This document shows positions 25,162 to 34,221 of a DNA stretch of 64,000 nucleotides, piece by piece (the stretch's first letter is position 1; every line of letters begins with the position of its first letter). The stretch comes from Planctomycetota bacterium. GTDB lineage: Bacteria; Planctomycetota; Phycisphaerae; Sedimentisphaerales; Anaerobacaceae. The stretch lies in contig JADFMM010000004.1 of the NCBI GenBank assembly GCA_022563885.1, positions 1 to 64,000 of the forward strand. Reading direction: 5' to 3'. A program made the translations under genes and the position numbers. The notes under the pieces are model-generated. The model searched no databases. It saw only the letters and a list, made by a program, of their open reading frames with translations, and was not told the DNA's origin.

Positions 25162-26577
25162 ATGAAATCTCGACTCCGACGCCTCAGCCCGATTCTCTGT
25201 GCTCTCTGCACGGTCTTTTCGATTCCCTCGCTTGGGGAGGCGAAGGCACCGCCCAATATCGTTCTCATTATCTCCGACGATCAGAGCTACACGGATTACT
25301 CCTTCATGGGGCACGAATCCATCGAGACGCCGCACCTCGATCGGCTCGCCTCGGAGGGCACCCTATTCCGGCGTGGCTATGTGCCCACGGCCCTCTGCCG
25401 GCCGTCCCTCATGATGCTCGCCACGGGTCTCTACGCGCACCAAAACCGCACGACGGGGAACGATCCTGCGGCGACTTCTCGCAATGCAGCGTACAGCGAC
25501 AGGGCCGGCAAGAGTGAGCGTGAACTGCTCATTTCCCACATCGATCGGACGGGAGCGCTTCCGAAGTGGCTGGCCGAGAAAGGCTACGTGAGCCACCAGA
25601 GCGGCAAGTGGTGGGAGGGCGGGTTTTCACGCGGTGGTTTCACTGCGGGGATGACCCGCGGTTACCCGCAGCCGGGTGGACGCCATGGTGATGATGGTTT
25701 GAAGATTGGCCGCACCGGCATGGCGCCTGTCCTGGATTTCATCGACCGTGCGGTGGCGGATAAAAAACCATTCTTTGTCTGGTACGCTCCCTTCATGCCG
25801 CATACGCCGCACACGCCACCGGAGCCTCTGTTCAAGAAGTATCTCGAGCAGGGGCATACGAATTCCATCGCCAAGTACTTCGCCATGTGTGAGTGGTTCG
25901 ACGAAACCTGTGGCGCGCTCGTTGACCATATCGACGACGCCGGCGTGGGGGAGAATACCTTGGTCGTCTATGTGACCGACAATGGCTGGATCCAGAACCC
26001 GGAAAGAGGAGGCTACCAGCCTCGCTCGAAACGCAGCCCCTACGAAGGCGGCACACGCACGCCCATCATTTTCCGCTGGCCGGGGACCCTTCCGGCGGCC
26101 GATCGGTCAGAACTCTGTTCGTCCATCGACATCGTACCCACGATTCTCGCGGCCGCGGGGGCGGAGGCTCCCCACGAGTTCTCCGGTCTCAATCTCCTGC
26201 CCGCACTGAAGAGCGGCAAGGAGATCGCACGCGATCATATCTTTGGCGAGGCCTTCGCCCACGACATCGCCGACATCGAAAATCCGTCGGCATCCCTGCT
26301 CTTCCGGTGGATCATTGAGGGAGACCTTAAGCTGCTGCTCACCTACGATGGGCGCCAGGGCAAGATGAAATATCGGCCCCAGGATTTCCGGCCACAGCTC
26401 TACAACCTGGTGAAGGATCCAGGTGAGAACGAGAACCTCGCGGCTGCAAATCCGAAGACGGTGGCCCGTCTCGCCCGGCGGCTCGAGGGGTGGTGGCCGG
26501 CCGGAGATCGCAAGACCCGCACCGAATGGAGCGACAAGCCGGTTCTGCTGCCGACCGCGGATGGGACATCACGCTGA
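25162..26577 (+). CDS. Secreted sulfatase with CRPSL motif
   Basis: This protein of about 471 residues has a signal peptide (ILCALCTVFSIPSLGEA). DD is at 39-40. The maturation region reads LCRPSLMMLATG with C79, so the canonical arginine of CxPxR is leucine. QSGKWWEGG near 151 and VTDNGW near 272 complete the active site, with YEGGTRTPIIFRWPG near 294. The C-terminus PQLYNLVKDPGENENLA is typical of S1 sulfatases. ATG 25162 is used, since the upstream TTG adds residues before the signal peptide. Whether the CRPSL site is still matured depends on the host enzyme and cannot be judged from sequence. Confidence 0.88.
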   Translation: MKSRLRRLSPILCALCTVFSIPSLGEAKAPPNIVLIISDDQSYTDYSFMGHESIETPHLDRLASEGTLFRRGYVPTALCRPSLMMLATGLYAHQNRTTGNDPAATSRNAAYSDRAGKSERELLISHIDRTGALPKWLAEKGYVSHQSGKWWEGGFSRGGFTAGMTRGYPQPGGRHGDDGLKIGRTGMAPVLDFIDRAVADKKPFFVWYAPFMPHTPHTPPEPLFKKYLEQGHTNSIAKYFAMCEWFDETCGALVDHIDDAGVGENTLVVYVTDNGWIQNPERGGYQPRSKRSPYEGGTRTPIIFRWPGTLPAADRSELCSSIDIVPTILAAAGAEAPHEFSGLNLLPALKSGKEIARDHIFGEAFAHDIADIENPSASLLFRWIIEGDLKLLLTYDGRQGKMKYRPQDFRPQLYNLVKDPGENENLAAANPKTVARLARRLEGWWPAGDRKTRTEWSDKPVLLPTADGTSR

Positions 26578-26612
26578 CAACAGTGAGCTGAAGATGAGTT
26601 CGAAGCGTTGTG

Positions 26613-28919
26613 CTATTTCCAGGTGTTGTCCCTTACCGGCTTTCCGTTGGTCGTCAGGATCTGGAAATGGTGGAAACCATTCTTCATTCCCGAATAGCGC
26701 CATACCACCTTCTTTTGGCGGGTGACTTCGAATAATTTCACCTGATCTCCTTTGGCGTGATAGCTGGCAATCACCGTGTTGCCGTTGGGTAATCTCTGGG
26801 CGCCACAGGCATCGTCGAAGAGGTCCTCGCCCAGGTCTTCGTTCGTGACGCTCCAGACGATCCTTCCAACCTCATCAACTTCGATGATGCGATTCCCGTT
26901 TGTGCAGGCGATGAGCGTGTTACCATCCTGCAAACGGATGCCGGTAAAGGGCCAGTCGTGCTTGTCGCGGCCTCGATCGTCGGTGGCGAATGCACGAACG
27001 ACCTCGCCCGTGTCCGGGTGGTATTCTTTGACCGAGAAGTCGAGCAGATGCGGTGCGATGTAATTGCCATTTGGAAGCATGCGGAGCATTCGTGTTTGCA
27101 TGTGGAAATTCTTTTTCTGACATTGCAGCGGCGTAGTCTTCAGGATCTCTCCGTCACGGTTGATCACGAGGGCGCGCGGGTCTGGCCCCAGCTCGGCCAC
27201 GAGAAACTTGCCACCCGGCAAGGGTTGCACCGTGCTCACCTCTTTCTGCTGCCCTTGGTATTGAAACACGATCTTCTTCGTTTTGCGTTCGACTTCCACG
27301 ACTCCGCCATGGGGGAAGTCGGTGGTGGGGTAAAGGGCCAGCAGCACGTTCCCGTTCGGCAAAACCCAACCGTCACTCGCAGGCATGTCGAACGTCCATT
27401 GAACCCTCCCGTCCTCACCGACGATGACCGCTCCGTTGGCCTTGCCCACACCGAGAAATGAGTGCCGGACGGCAGGGTCCCCTGAGGCCGCGTAGGATTT
27501 GTGGCCGGTGGAGCCCTTTCCGAGGATTTCGGCGAAACGATTGGGGAGGTGTGCGGCGTGTTGTTTCACCAAGGCCTGCATCTCGGGCTGGCCGGCGAGG
27601 TTGGTCCATTCGTGGGGGTCCTCTTGAAGGTCGTAGAATTCCTCGGACCCGTCGACATAGCGAATGTAGCGATAACGCTCCGAGCGAAGCGCGACATTGC
27701 CCGGGCCGAAGCTGGTGCGGGCCAGGTGGGGCCAATGGGCCTTCGGGTTCTCTAATAGGGGTTTGAGCGAATGTCCCTCGTGCCTGGGATCGGGATCCAG
27801 ACCGACGAGGTCGAGGAGGGTCGGGTAGAGGTCGATCAACCCGATCGGTTTGTGGCAATGCTGTCCGGTCGTGAGGCCGGGCGCCACAATAATAACTGGG
27901 ACTCGGACGCCGTCTTCCCAGAGGGAACGTTTGGCCCAGCGGTCTTTTTCGCCCAGGTGAAAGCCGTGATCGGAGAACATCACGATGATGGTGTTGTCCC
28001 GGTGGGGACTTGCATCCAGCGCGTCGAGGACTGTGCCGACACAGGCGTCGACGAAGCTGACCGAGGCCAGATAGGATTGCACGGCGTGCGGCCACTCGCC
28101 GCTTTCCTCGATCCATTTGTGGGTCGGGGCGACGTGCTCGAGTCGGGTGATGTTGATGGCATAGTCGCTAAGGTCGGCAAGATCGTCGCCTGTGACCCGG
28201 GGGAGCTGGATCTTGTCGAGCGGGTGGAGATCGAACCACTCTTTAGGGGCATACATGGGGACGTGCGGACGATAGAAGCCAACCGCTAGGAAGAAGGGTT
28301 GGTCTGTCTTGAGCGATTTCAATTCATTGGCGGCCCACGCCGCGAGTTGATAGTCGGGCATCTTTTCGTTGGTATCCGGGAAGGCGCCCCAGTCCCAGAG
28401 CGGGTGTCCGTGGGGTTGGCTGATTTTCTTCTTCGGCCTCGGCCCGAAGCCTCCTTTGCTTCCGGCGTAGTGCTTGAAATAGAGCGCGTTCTCTCTGCCG
28501 TGAAAGAGCTTGCCCGCGGCGGTAACGTGGTATCCTTCCTGCTCGAATCGCTTGGGCAGGGTAATGGATGCCTTGCCGACCGGCGAGGAGGCGATGTCTG
28601 GGTTGAGGAAGTAGATGCCGCTGCTCTCCGGATAGAGCGAAGTCATCATGCTGGCCCGTGATGGGTTGCAGACCGGAGACTGGCAGTGGGCGTTGTGAAA
28701 AAGGACCCCGCGTTTGGCCAGGGCATCTAGATGGGGGGTTTTGGCCTGCGGGTGACCGCCGAGACAGCCGATCCAGTCGTTGAGGTCATCGATGCCAATC
28801 AGGAGAACATTTGGTTTCGACGAGGTTGCGGCTGTGGGGCCTTCGGCGGCCGCTAGACAGTGGAAGTCTCGCAACCATGGCGCGAGGAGCAATAAAAGAA
28901 AAACCTCTAGTCTACGCAT
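26613..28919 (-). CDS. Iduronate-2-sulfatase-like sulfatase fused to a beta-propeller
   Basis: A protein of about 768 residues. A signal peptide (EVFLLLLLAPWLRDFHCLA) leads to a sulfatase of the iduronate-sulfatase type: GIDDLNDWIG with DD at 44-45, CNPSR with formylglycine C84, AAGKLFHG near 135, and FSDHGFHLGEKDRWAKR near 330. From about residue 485 to the end there is a second domain of repeated LPNGNVLLA, LPGGKFLVAE, LPNGNYIAP, LQDGNTLIAC and LPNGNTVIAS units. That pattern is a beta-propeller as in PQQ-like or arylsulfotransferase-type repeats. ATG 28919 has GGAG upstream; 28985 is a longer alternative. It is the only minus-strand gene of the island and is convergent with the sulfatase at 25162. 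Confidence 0.9.
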   Translation of the reverse strand: MRRLEVFLLLLLAPWLRDFHCLAAAEGPTAATSSKPNVLLIGIDDLNDWIGCLGGHPQAKTPHLDALAKRGVLFHNAHCQSPVCNPSRASMMTSLYPESSGIYFLNPDIASSPVGKASITLPKRFEQEGYHVTAAGKLFHGRENALYFKHYAGSKGGFGPRPKKKISQPHGHPLWDWGAFPDTNEKMPDYQLAAWAANELKSLKTDQPFFLAVGFYRPHVPMYAPKEWFDLHPLDKIQLPRVTGDDLADLSDYAINITRLEHVAPTHKWIEESGEWPHAVQSYLASVSFVDACVGTVLDALDASPHRDNTIIVMFSDHGFHLGEKDRWAKRSLWEDGVRVPVIIVAPGLTTGQHCHKPIGLIDLYPTLLDLVGLDPDPRHEGHSLKPLLENPKAHWPHLARTSFGPGNVALRSERYRYIRYVDGSEEFYDLQEDPHEWTNLAGQPEMQALVKQHAAHLPNRFAEILGKGSTGHKSYAASGDPAVRHSFLGVGKANGAVIVGEDGRVQWTFDMPASDGWVLPNGNVLLALYPTTDFPHGGVVEVERKTKKIVFQYQGQQKEVSTVQPLPGGKFLVAELGPDPRALVINRDGEILKTTPLQCQKKNFHMQTRMLRMLPNGNYIAPHLLDFSVKEYHPDTGEVVRAFATDDRGRDKHDWPFTGIRLQDGNTLIACTNGNRIIEVDEVGRIVWSVTNEDLGEDLFDDACGAQRLPNGNTVIASYHAKGDQVKLFEVTRQKKVVWRYSGMKNGFHHFQILTTNGKPVRDNTWK

Positions 28920-29129
28920 GATGTACTGTCTCCGGAAAATGATCAGTTTATTGACTGATTCTACCTCCAGAGCTACTCTGTGCAAATCAATTGTAGAACT
29001 TCATCATGCCCAACTCCCCGGAGTTGTTGGGCGACGTGGTCTTGGTGAACGCGACTGGCGATAGCCGTGCCATTCTCACCAATTCTCATGTACAGAGGGT
29101 GTTTCGGCCGTTGTGAAAGGAGATCTCGA

Positions 29130-30464
29130 ATGAAAAGCAGTCAACAAGCAAGTCCTCGATACAGCAAGATACTGTATGTGCTAATAGTCGCGATGATCGC
29201 ACTGAAGGGTCAGTCTCTGTTCGCAGAGGGCAGTGCCATGCGGCCCAATATCTTGATTATCTTTACGGATGATCAAGGGTATGGTGACCTGGGATGCTAC
29301 GGGTCGAAGACAAACAAGACCCCTAGAATGGATCAACTGGCAAAGGATGGGATGAGGTTTACGAACTTCTACGCGCAGCATGTTTGCGGCCCTTCACGTT
29401 CGGCGCTGCTGACGGGTCGCTACCCCTTGCGCAGCAAGGGTTGGGGTATGCCCGCCGATGAGATTACGTTTGCCGAGCTGATTGGGGAGGTCGGATATCA
29501 AACGGCCTGCATCGGGAAATGGGATGTTTCCAACCGAAAGCCGATCATTGACCGCATGCCCAACGCGCAGGGGTTCGATTACTACTTCGGAACACTCGGC
29601 GCGAACGACGGCGGCCGTGTGAAGTTTCATGAAAACAACGAACCCGCCGGCATCACGAACGACATGGGAAGCCTGATTCACCTCTATACCGACAAAGCGA
29701 TTGATTATTTGAAGAACAAGCGTGATCCGAAAAAACCATTCGTCCTCTACCTTGCTCACACGATGATGCACACGATCATCGATGCTTCGCCAGAGTTCAA
29801 GGGCACTTCTCAGGGCGGACTCTACGGCGACGTCGTCGAGGAGTTTGATTTCCATACCGGTCGTCTGCTTGATGTAGTCGATGAACTTGACCTGCGAGAG
29901 AATACGCTCGTCATCTATACGACCGACAACGGCCCCTGGAATCAGCCCGCTTATACGAACAAGAAGAAAGGTCATCCCCAAGGAGCCATCTTTTGGGGCG
30001 ATGCCGGTCCATTGCGTGCTGGCAAGGGCTCTTGTTATGAAGCCGGCTCCAGAGCCCCCTGCATCGTTCGTTGGCCCGGCAAAGTACCGAAGAACATAGT
30101 CTCCGACGCCATTTTTGCAACCATCGACTTCCTGCCCACATTCGCCACGCTGGCAGGTTTCAAAGTTCCGGTCGACCGTGTCGTCGATGGGGTCGACCAA
30201 ACCGAGTTAATATTCGGCCAAAGCGAGAAGGGGGCACGCGACACCTTCTATTACCAAGGCAATGGCGTCCGTCGGGGCAAATGGAAATACCTCGCCGCCA
30301 AACACCAAGTTCCCGGCTATGCCCGCGATGAAACTCGGGCGGAAGTCGAAGAACTCTACGACCTCGATGCCGATATCGGCGAGACGACGAACTTGGCCGA
30401 AAAACATCCGGCTAAAGTGAAAGAGCTTCGGGTACTGCTCGCAGAGATCAGAGGGAAAGAGTGA
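29130..30464 (+). CDS. Secreted sulfatase (S1 family, CGPSR)
   Basis: A protein of about 444 residues. The signal peptide (ILYVLIVAMIALKGQSLFAE) is followed by TDDQGYGDLGCYG (DD at 47-48), CGPSR with formylglycine C86 and TTDNGPWNQ near 264. GKWDVSNRK near 129 replaces the usual GKWHLG histidine by aspartate. A long insertion (KKKGHPQGAIFWGDAGPLRA) precedes the KGSCYEAGSRAPCIVRWPGK block. ATG 29130 has AGGAG seven bases upstream. It is divergent from the propeller-fused sulfatase, with 210 bp between starts. The nitrilase gene follows after 114 bp in the same direction. Confidence 0.92.
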   Translation: MKSSQQASPRYSKILYVLIVAMIALKGQSLFAEGSAMRPNILIIFTDDQGYGDLGCYGSKTNKTPRMDQLAKDGMRFTNFYAQHVCGPSRSALLTGRYPLRSKGWGMPADEITFAELIGEVGYQTACIGKWDVSNRKPIIDRMPNAQGFDYYFGTLGANDGGRVKFHENNEPAGITNDMGSLIHLYTDKAIDYLKNKRDPKKPFVLYLAHTMMHTIIDASPEFKGTSQGGLYGDVVEEFDFHTGRLLDVVDELDLRENTLVIYTTDNGPWNQPAYTNKKKGHPQGAIFWGDAGPLRAGKGSCYEAGSRAPCIVRWPGKVPKNIVSDAIFATIDFLPTFATLAGFKVPVDRVVDGVDQTELIFGQSEKGARDTFYYQGNGVRRGKWKYLAAKHQVPGYARDETRAEVEELYDLDADIGETTNLAEKHPAKVKELRVLLAEIRGKE

Positions 30465-30578
30465 AGTCTATTCGTGACCTGACGACCGAGGCGCAGGGCG
30501 GTTGCTCCCCCCTTCAAACTCCTGTATCACTCTGACCTTGGGTTGCAGCAACCAATGTTTGTCCCAGGAGATTTGTTT

Positions 30579-31583
30579 ATGAACGAGATCAAAGCCGCCT
30601 CGGTGCAGTTCAATCACACACCGGGTGACAAGAAATGCAATATGGAGCGGATTCGGGCGTTTGCTGAATCGGCAGCACTGGAAAAGGTCGATCTGCTCGT
30701 TTTTCCCGAAATGTGCATTACCGGCTACTGGCACGTCAGGAGGCTCTCCAAGCCGGAAATTGCAGCACTGGCGGAACCGGTGCCTTCGGGTCCCTCCTCT
30801 CAGGCCTTGCTTTCCCTTGCTTCGAAACACAACATGACCGTTGGTGCAGGCCTGATAGAGAGCACGAGGGAAGGGATCCTGTACAATACCTATGTGGTTG
30901 CCATGCCCGATGGCCGGAGTGTCCATCACCGCAAACTCCACTGTTTCGTTAGCGAACATATGGCGAGTGGCGACGAGTACACGGTGTTTGATATCCCCCA
31001 AGGGGCCAAAGTAGGCATACTGATCTGTTACGACGTCAACATCATAGAGAACGCACGAATTACGGCATTGAAGGGCGCCGAGATACTCCTCGCCCCGCAT
31101 CAGACGGGCGGTTGCGATTCGCCGAGTCCCCGATGTATGGGCACGATCGATCCGGGCCTCTGGGAAAGGCGAGAGGAGAACCCCGCGGCCATCGAAGCCG
31201 AATTTCGCGGACCCAAGGGAAGAGAGTGGCTGATGCGCTGGCTTCCCTCGCGGGCGCACGACAATGGCATGTTCCTGATTTTCAGCAACGGCGTCGGCAT
31301 CGATGAAGACGAAGTGAGAACAGGCAACGCCATGGTCCTTGATCCTTACGGGGCGGTGCTCGCCGAAACATGGAAGGCTCGAGACGAGATGGTGGTCGCA
31401 GACCTTGACCCAAGCCTACTCGGTATGTGTACCGGGCAACGCTGGATGAACAGTCGCCGGCCCGACCTGTACGGATCACTGACTGAATTCACCGGTCGAG
31501 AAAGAGATACGCGTCAAGTCAGATTCGCTTTGACGGACAACACAGGACAAGAAAAGAAAGCAACGGGCGCTCAACCGGCTTAG
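30579..31583 (+). CDS. Carbon-nitrogen hydrolase (nitrilase superfamily)
   Basis: A 334-residue cytosolic amidase-type enzyme. The catalytic triad is complete: E44 in VFPEMCITGY, K119 in HHRKLHC and C150 in GILICYDVN. The substrate amide or nitrile is unknown. ATG 30579 has AGGAG eight bases upstream. Its stop codon TAG at 31581-31583 lies inside the first bases of a MITE copy that begins at 31580, so the natural C-terminus may have been truncated or replaced. It follows the sulfatase at 29130 and may share its transcript. Confidence 0.9.
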   Translation: MNEIKAASVQFNHTPGDKKCNMERIRAFAESAALEKVDLLVFPEMCITGYWHVRRLSKPEIAALAEPVPSGPSSQALLSLASKHNMTVGAGLIESTREGILYNTYVVAMPDGRSVHHRKLHCFVSEHMASGDEYTVFDIPQGAKVGILICYDVNIIENARITALKGAEILLAPHQTGGCDSPSPRCMGTIDPGLWERREENPAAIEAEFRGPKGREWLMRWLPSRAHDNGMFLIFSNGVGIDEDEVRTGNAMVLDPYGAVLAETWKARDEMVVADLDPSLLGMCTGQRWMNSRRPDLYGSLTEFTGRERDTRQVRFALTDNTGQEKKATGAQPA

Positions 31584-31764
31584 GGATCGGCAAGAAATAA
31601 GTTGGACAATTTGGGGTCCAAGTGTGCCCGATATTGGGTCGCGCCCGATTGAGCGAAACCACAGGCGTAGCCGTCCTACGTCGCGGATTTGCAATTGAGA
31701 AGCGATCAAAGATGGGGTGCAGTTGGGCATTCAAAAGTCCAAGTTATTTCTTGCCGTTCCCTTA
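31580..31764 (+). mobile_element. MITE-like element, full-length copy C
   Basis: A full copy, nearly identical to the one at 10430. It starts TTAGGGATCGGCAAGAAATA and ends TTCTTGCCGTTCCCTTAG, with TTA on both flanks. Its first bases provide the nitrilase stop codon. Confidence 0.85.
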
Positions 31765-32166
31765 GAGAGGGAAGCCGACATTTTGCCTCTGAGTGCTGGG
31801 AGGCGAGACGCCGGACTCACGAATAGGGCTATGTCGGAAAACTCGATCTGGCTTCGAGCGGCCCTTTCTCCGCCTGGCTGCATCCGGCTGCATCGACGAT
31901 AGAACCAACATCGCCTGCTTCGCCGTCTTTGCCAGGCGAAAAAATTGCTCGCTCTTGGGCCGACGAGCAAGTTTTCCGACAGAGCCTCGGCCCGCCGCAC
32001 CGAATGAGCTGCAGGTCAGCATCCCTGCGCCATCGTCCTCGGCTGTTCAGACAGAGCCTAATCTCTCGAATTTGAGAAAAAGTCATTGAAAAAGGGTGCA
32101 CAACTCTGCATGATGCTGACCTTGATCGTAACAATCACCAACCTTCGATACCATAAGGGGAATCAA
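31765..32166. other. Gap with repeat arms of the GTCTGAAAAC type
   Basis: No gene is supported. GGGCTATGTCGGAAAACTCG at about 31827 faces CAAGTTTTCCGACAGAGCC near 31968, forming imperfect inverted arms. A further CAGACAGAGCC lies near 32048. These resemble the ends of the element at 57723-57813. The interior is different. Confidence 0.45.
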
Positions 32167-32361
32167 ATGGCGACATACGAATGCCCGAAGTGTGGCATGG
32201 GCGTGAATGCGACCTGTGCGAAGTGCGATGCACCACTCGTTGATGATGTGCTAAAGCTGGATGACGGATCCGAAGTCCGTATCTCGAAGTGCCCGAACGG
32301 CCATGGGAAGATCAAATCCCCCCAGTGTTGCGGGCAAGACATGACCTGTGCGGTGAGCTAG
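32167..32361 (+). CDS. Small zinc-ribbon protein
   Basis: This 64-residue protein contains CPKCGMGVNATCAKCD (two CxxC knuckles), then SKCPNGHGKIKSPQCCGQDM. Eight cysteines and one histidine suggest two zinc sites. Close relatives of this small protein occur in many environmental bacteria without an assigned function. ATG 32167 has AAGGGG a few bases upstream. Confidence 0.8.
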   Translation: MATYECPKCGMGVNATCAKCDAPLVDDVLKLDDGSEVRISKCPNGHGKIKSPQCCGQDMTCAVS

Positions 32362-32542
32362 ATACCCTCAATGAGTCAGAGAGTAGGCGCCATCAAGTCA
32401 CCGAGCATGAACAGGTCGTCGTCGATGAGCCCATGAGACTGATCACCGGACCCTGCTACATGTTGGAATCCACCATCGGCCAGATCTTCAGAGGCGCCGA
32501 GGCCGTCGTGGCAAGGCTAGCGCTCCTTCTCCAGGAAGTCCG

Positions 32543-34183
32543 ATGTCAAAGTGGATAGCGTTTCTTGGGTTGCTTAGGTGCCTGGTCGGGGGCATGGTTT
32601 TCGCTGCACCATCGCCCACCTATGATGTCGTGATCTATGGCGGGACCGCGGCAGGCGTCGCCGCGGCGGTGCAGGCCAGGAGAATGGGCAAGACCGCTCT
32701 CATCGTGGGGCCTGATGTCCATCTGGGCGGGCTCACCGCCGGCGGACTGGGCTGGACCGATAGCGGCAATAAGGGCGTCGTCGGCGGGATCAGCCGCGAG
32801 TTCTATCAACGGATCAAGAGGCATTACGACGATCCCAAGGCCTGGCGACAGCAACGCCCGCAAGACTATAGCCACTACCGACCCCAGCAGGATGCCATGT
32901 GGGTCTTTGAACCCCATGTCGCCGAGAGGCTCTTCGAAGCGTTCGTCAAAGAGTACGATATTCCGGTGCACCGCGATCGCTGGCTGGACCGACAGCAGGG
33001 CGTGGAAAAGGAGTCGGGCCGCATCGTTGCCATCACCATGCTGAGCGGCGAGACCTTTCGCGGCAGGGTCTTTATTGACGCGACCTACGAGGGTGACCTC
33101 ATGGCCGCCGCCGGCGTGGGCTATCATGTGGGCCGCGAAGCCAACCGGGTCTACGGCGAGACACTCAACGGTGTGCAGACGCGGAATGCCCGCTCGCATC
33201 AGTTCAAGAACAAGATCTCCCCCTATGTCGTGGCGGGCGATCCTTCCAGCGGTCTGCTGCCCCGTGTGCATGACGAAGGTCCGGGCCGCGAAGGAGAGGC
33301 CGATCACCGGCTGCAGGCCTACAACTACCGCCTCTGTCTGACCAATGATCCCGGCAATCGCGTCGCCTTCATCAAACCCGAGGGCTACGATCCGCTGCAG
33401 TATGAATTATTGCTGCGTGACCTAGTGGCCGGGTCGCGCCATGTCTTCGGCAAGTTTGATCCGGCGCCTAACCGCAAGACCGACACCAATAACCACGGCT
33501 CCTTCTCGACCGACAACATCGGCATGAACTACGACTATCCGGAGGCCTCCTATGAACGTCGCAAGGCCATCCTCAAGGAGCACGAGCAGTACCAGAGGGG
33601 GTACTACTACTTTTTGACGCATGATCCCCGGGTGCCTGCCGAGGTACAGGATCGCATGCGACAATGGGGCCTCGCCAAGGACGAATTCCGGGATACAGAC
33701 CACTGGCCGCACCAGATCTACGTGCGCGAGGCAAGGCGCATGGTCAGTGACTTTGTCATGGCCGAGCCCTATCTGCGCGGGCTCAAGCCCACGCCACGAC
33801 CGGTGGGCATGGGATCCTACAACATGGACAGTCACAACGTACAACGCTACGTGGTCCACGACGCCGATGGCAGCGCCTACGTTCGCAATGAGGGGGACAT
33901 TCAGGTGAATCCCGGCGGACCCTATCCCATTTCCTATGGGGCGATCATCCCCAAGAAGGCCGAGTGCGAGAATCTGCTGGTACCCGTGGCGATCTCTTCG
34001 TCGCATATCGCCTATGGCTCGATCCGCATGGAGCCCGTCTTTATGGTACTCGGTCAATCGGCGGCCACGGCGGCCGTCTTGGCCATTGACGGCGAACTCG
34101 CCGTGCAGGATGTGCCCTATGACAAACTCAAGGCACGATTGCTGGCCGACGGCCAGGTCCTCAGCTTTGACGGCGGGTCGTAG
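32543..34183 (+). CDS. Secreted FAD-dependent oxidoreductase
   Basis: A 546-residue protein with signal peptide MSKWIAFLGLLRCLVGGMVF. The dinucleotide-binding fold YDVVIYGGTAAGVAAAVQAR at residues 27-46 and DVHLGGLTAGGLGWTDSG near 60 are typical of the FAD_oxidored (xanthan lyase-associated) family. The C-terminal block AYGSIRMEPVFMVLGQSAAT closes the FAD site. Family members often sit in polysaccharide-utilisation loci, which agrees with the sulfatase island upstream, but no substrate is evident. The next gene follows after 38 bp. Confidence 0.88.
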   Translation: MSKWIAFLGLLRCLVGGMVFAAPSPTYDVVIYGGTAAGVAAAVQARRMGKTALIVGPDVHLGGLTAGGLGWTDSGNKGVVGGISREFYQRIKRHYDDPKAWRQQRPQDYSHYRPQQDAMWVFEPHVAERLFEAFVKEYDIPVHRDRWLDRQQGVEKESGRIVAITMLSGETFRGRVFIDATYEGDLMAAAGVGYHVGREANRVYGETLNGVQTRNARSHQFKNKISPYVVAGDPSSGLLPRVHDEGPGREGEADHRLQAYNYRLCLTNDPGNRVAFIKPEGYDPLQYELLLRDLVAGSRHVFGKFDPAPNRKTDTNNHGSFSTDNIGMNYDYPEASYERRKAILKEHEQYQRGYYYFLTHDPRVPAEVQDRMRQWGLAKDEFRDTDHWPHQIYVREARRMVSDFVMAEPYLRGLKPTPRPVGMGSYNMDSHNVQRYVVHDADGSAYVRNEGDIQVNPGGPYPISYGAIIPKKAECENLLVPVAISSSHIAYGSIRMEPVFMVLGQSAATAAVLAIDGELAVQDVPYDKLKARLLADGQVLSFDGGS

Positions 34184-34221
34184 AGGAGGGGGCGCCTAAA
34201 CTCTTGGCAGGGGTTTGCACC

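Noticed and set aside
27415-28116. 233-residue minus-strand frame overlapping the propeller-fused sulfatase
   Set aside because: It is a shifted frame of the real gene, rich in Arg/Pro/Gly, with no motif.
29394-30200. 268-residue minus-strand frame inside the sulfatase at 29130
   Set aside because: It is antisense to formylglycine, metal-site and C-terminal motifs of a clear gene.
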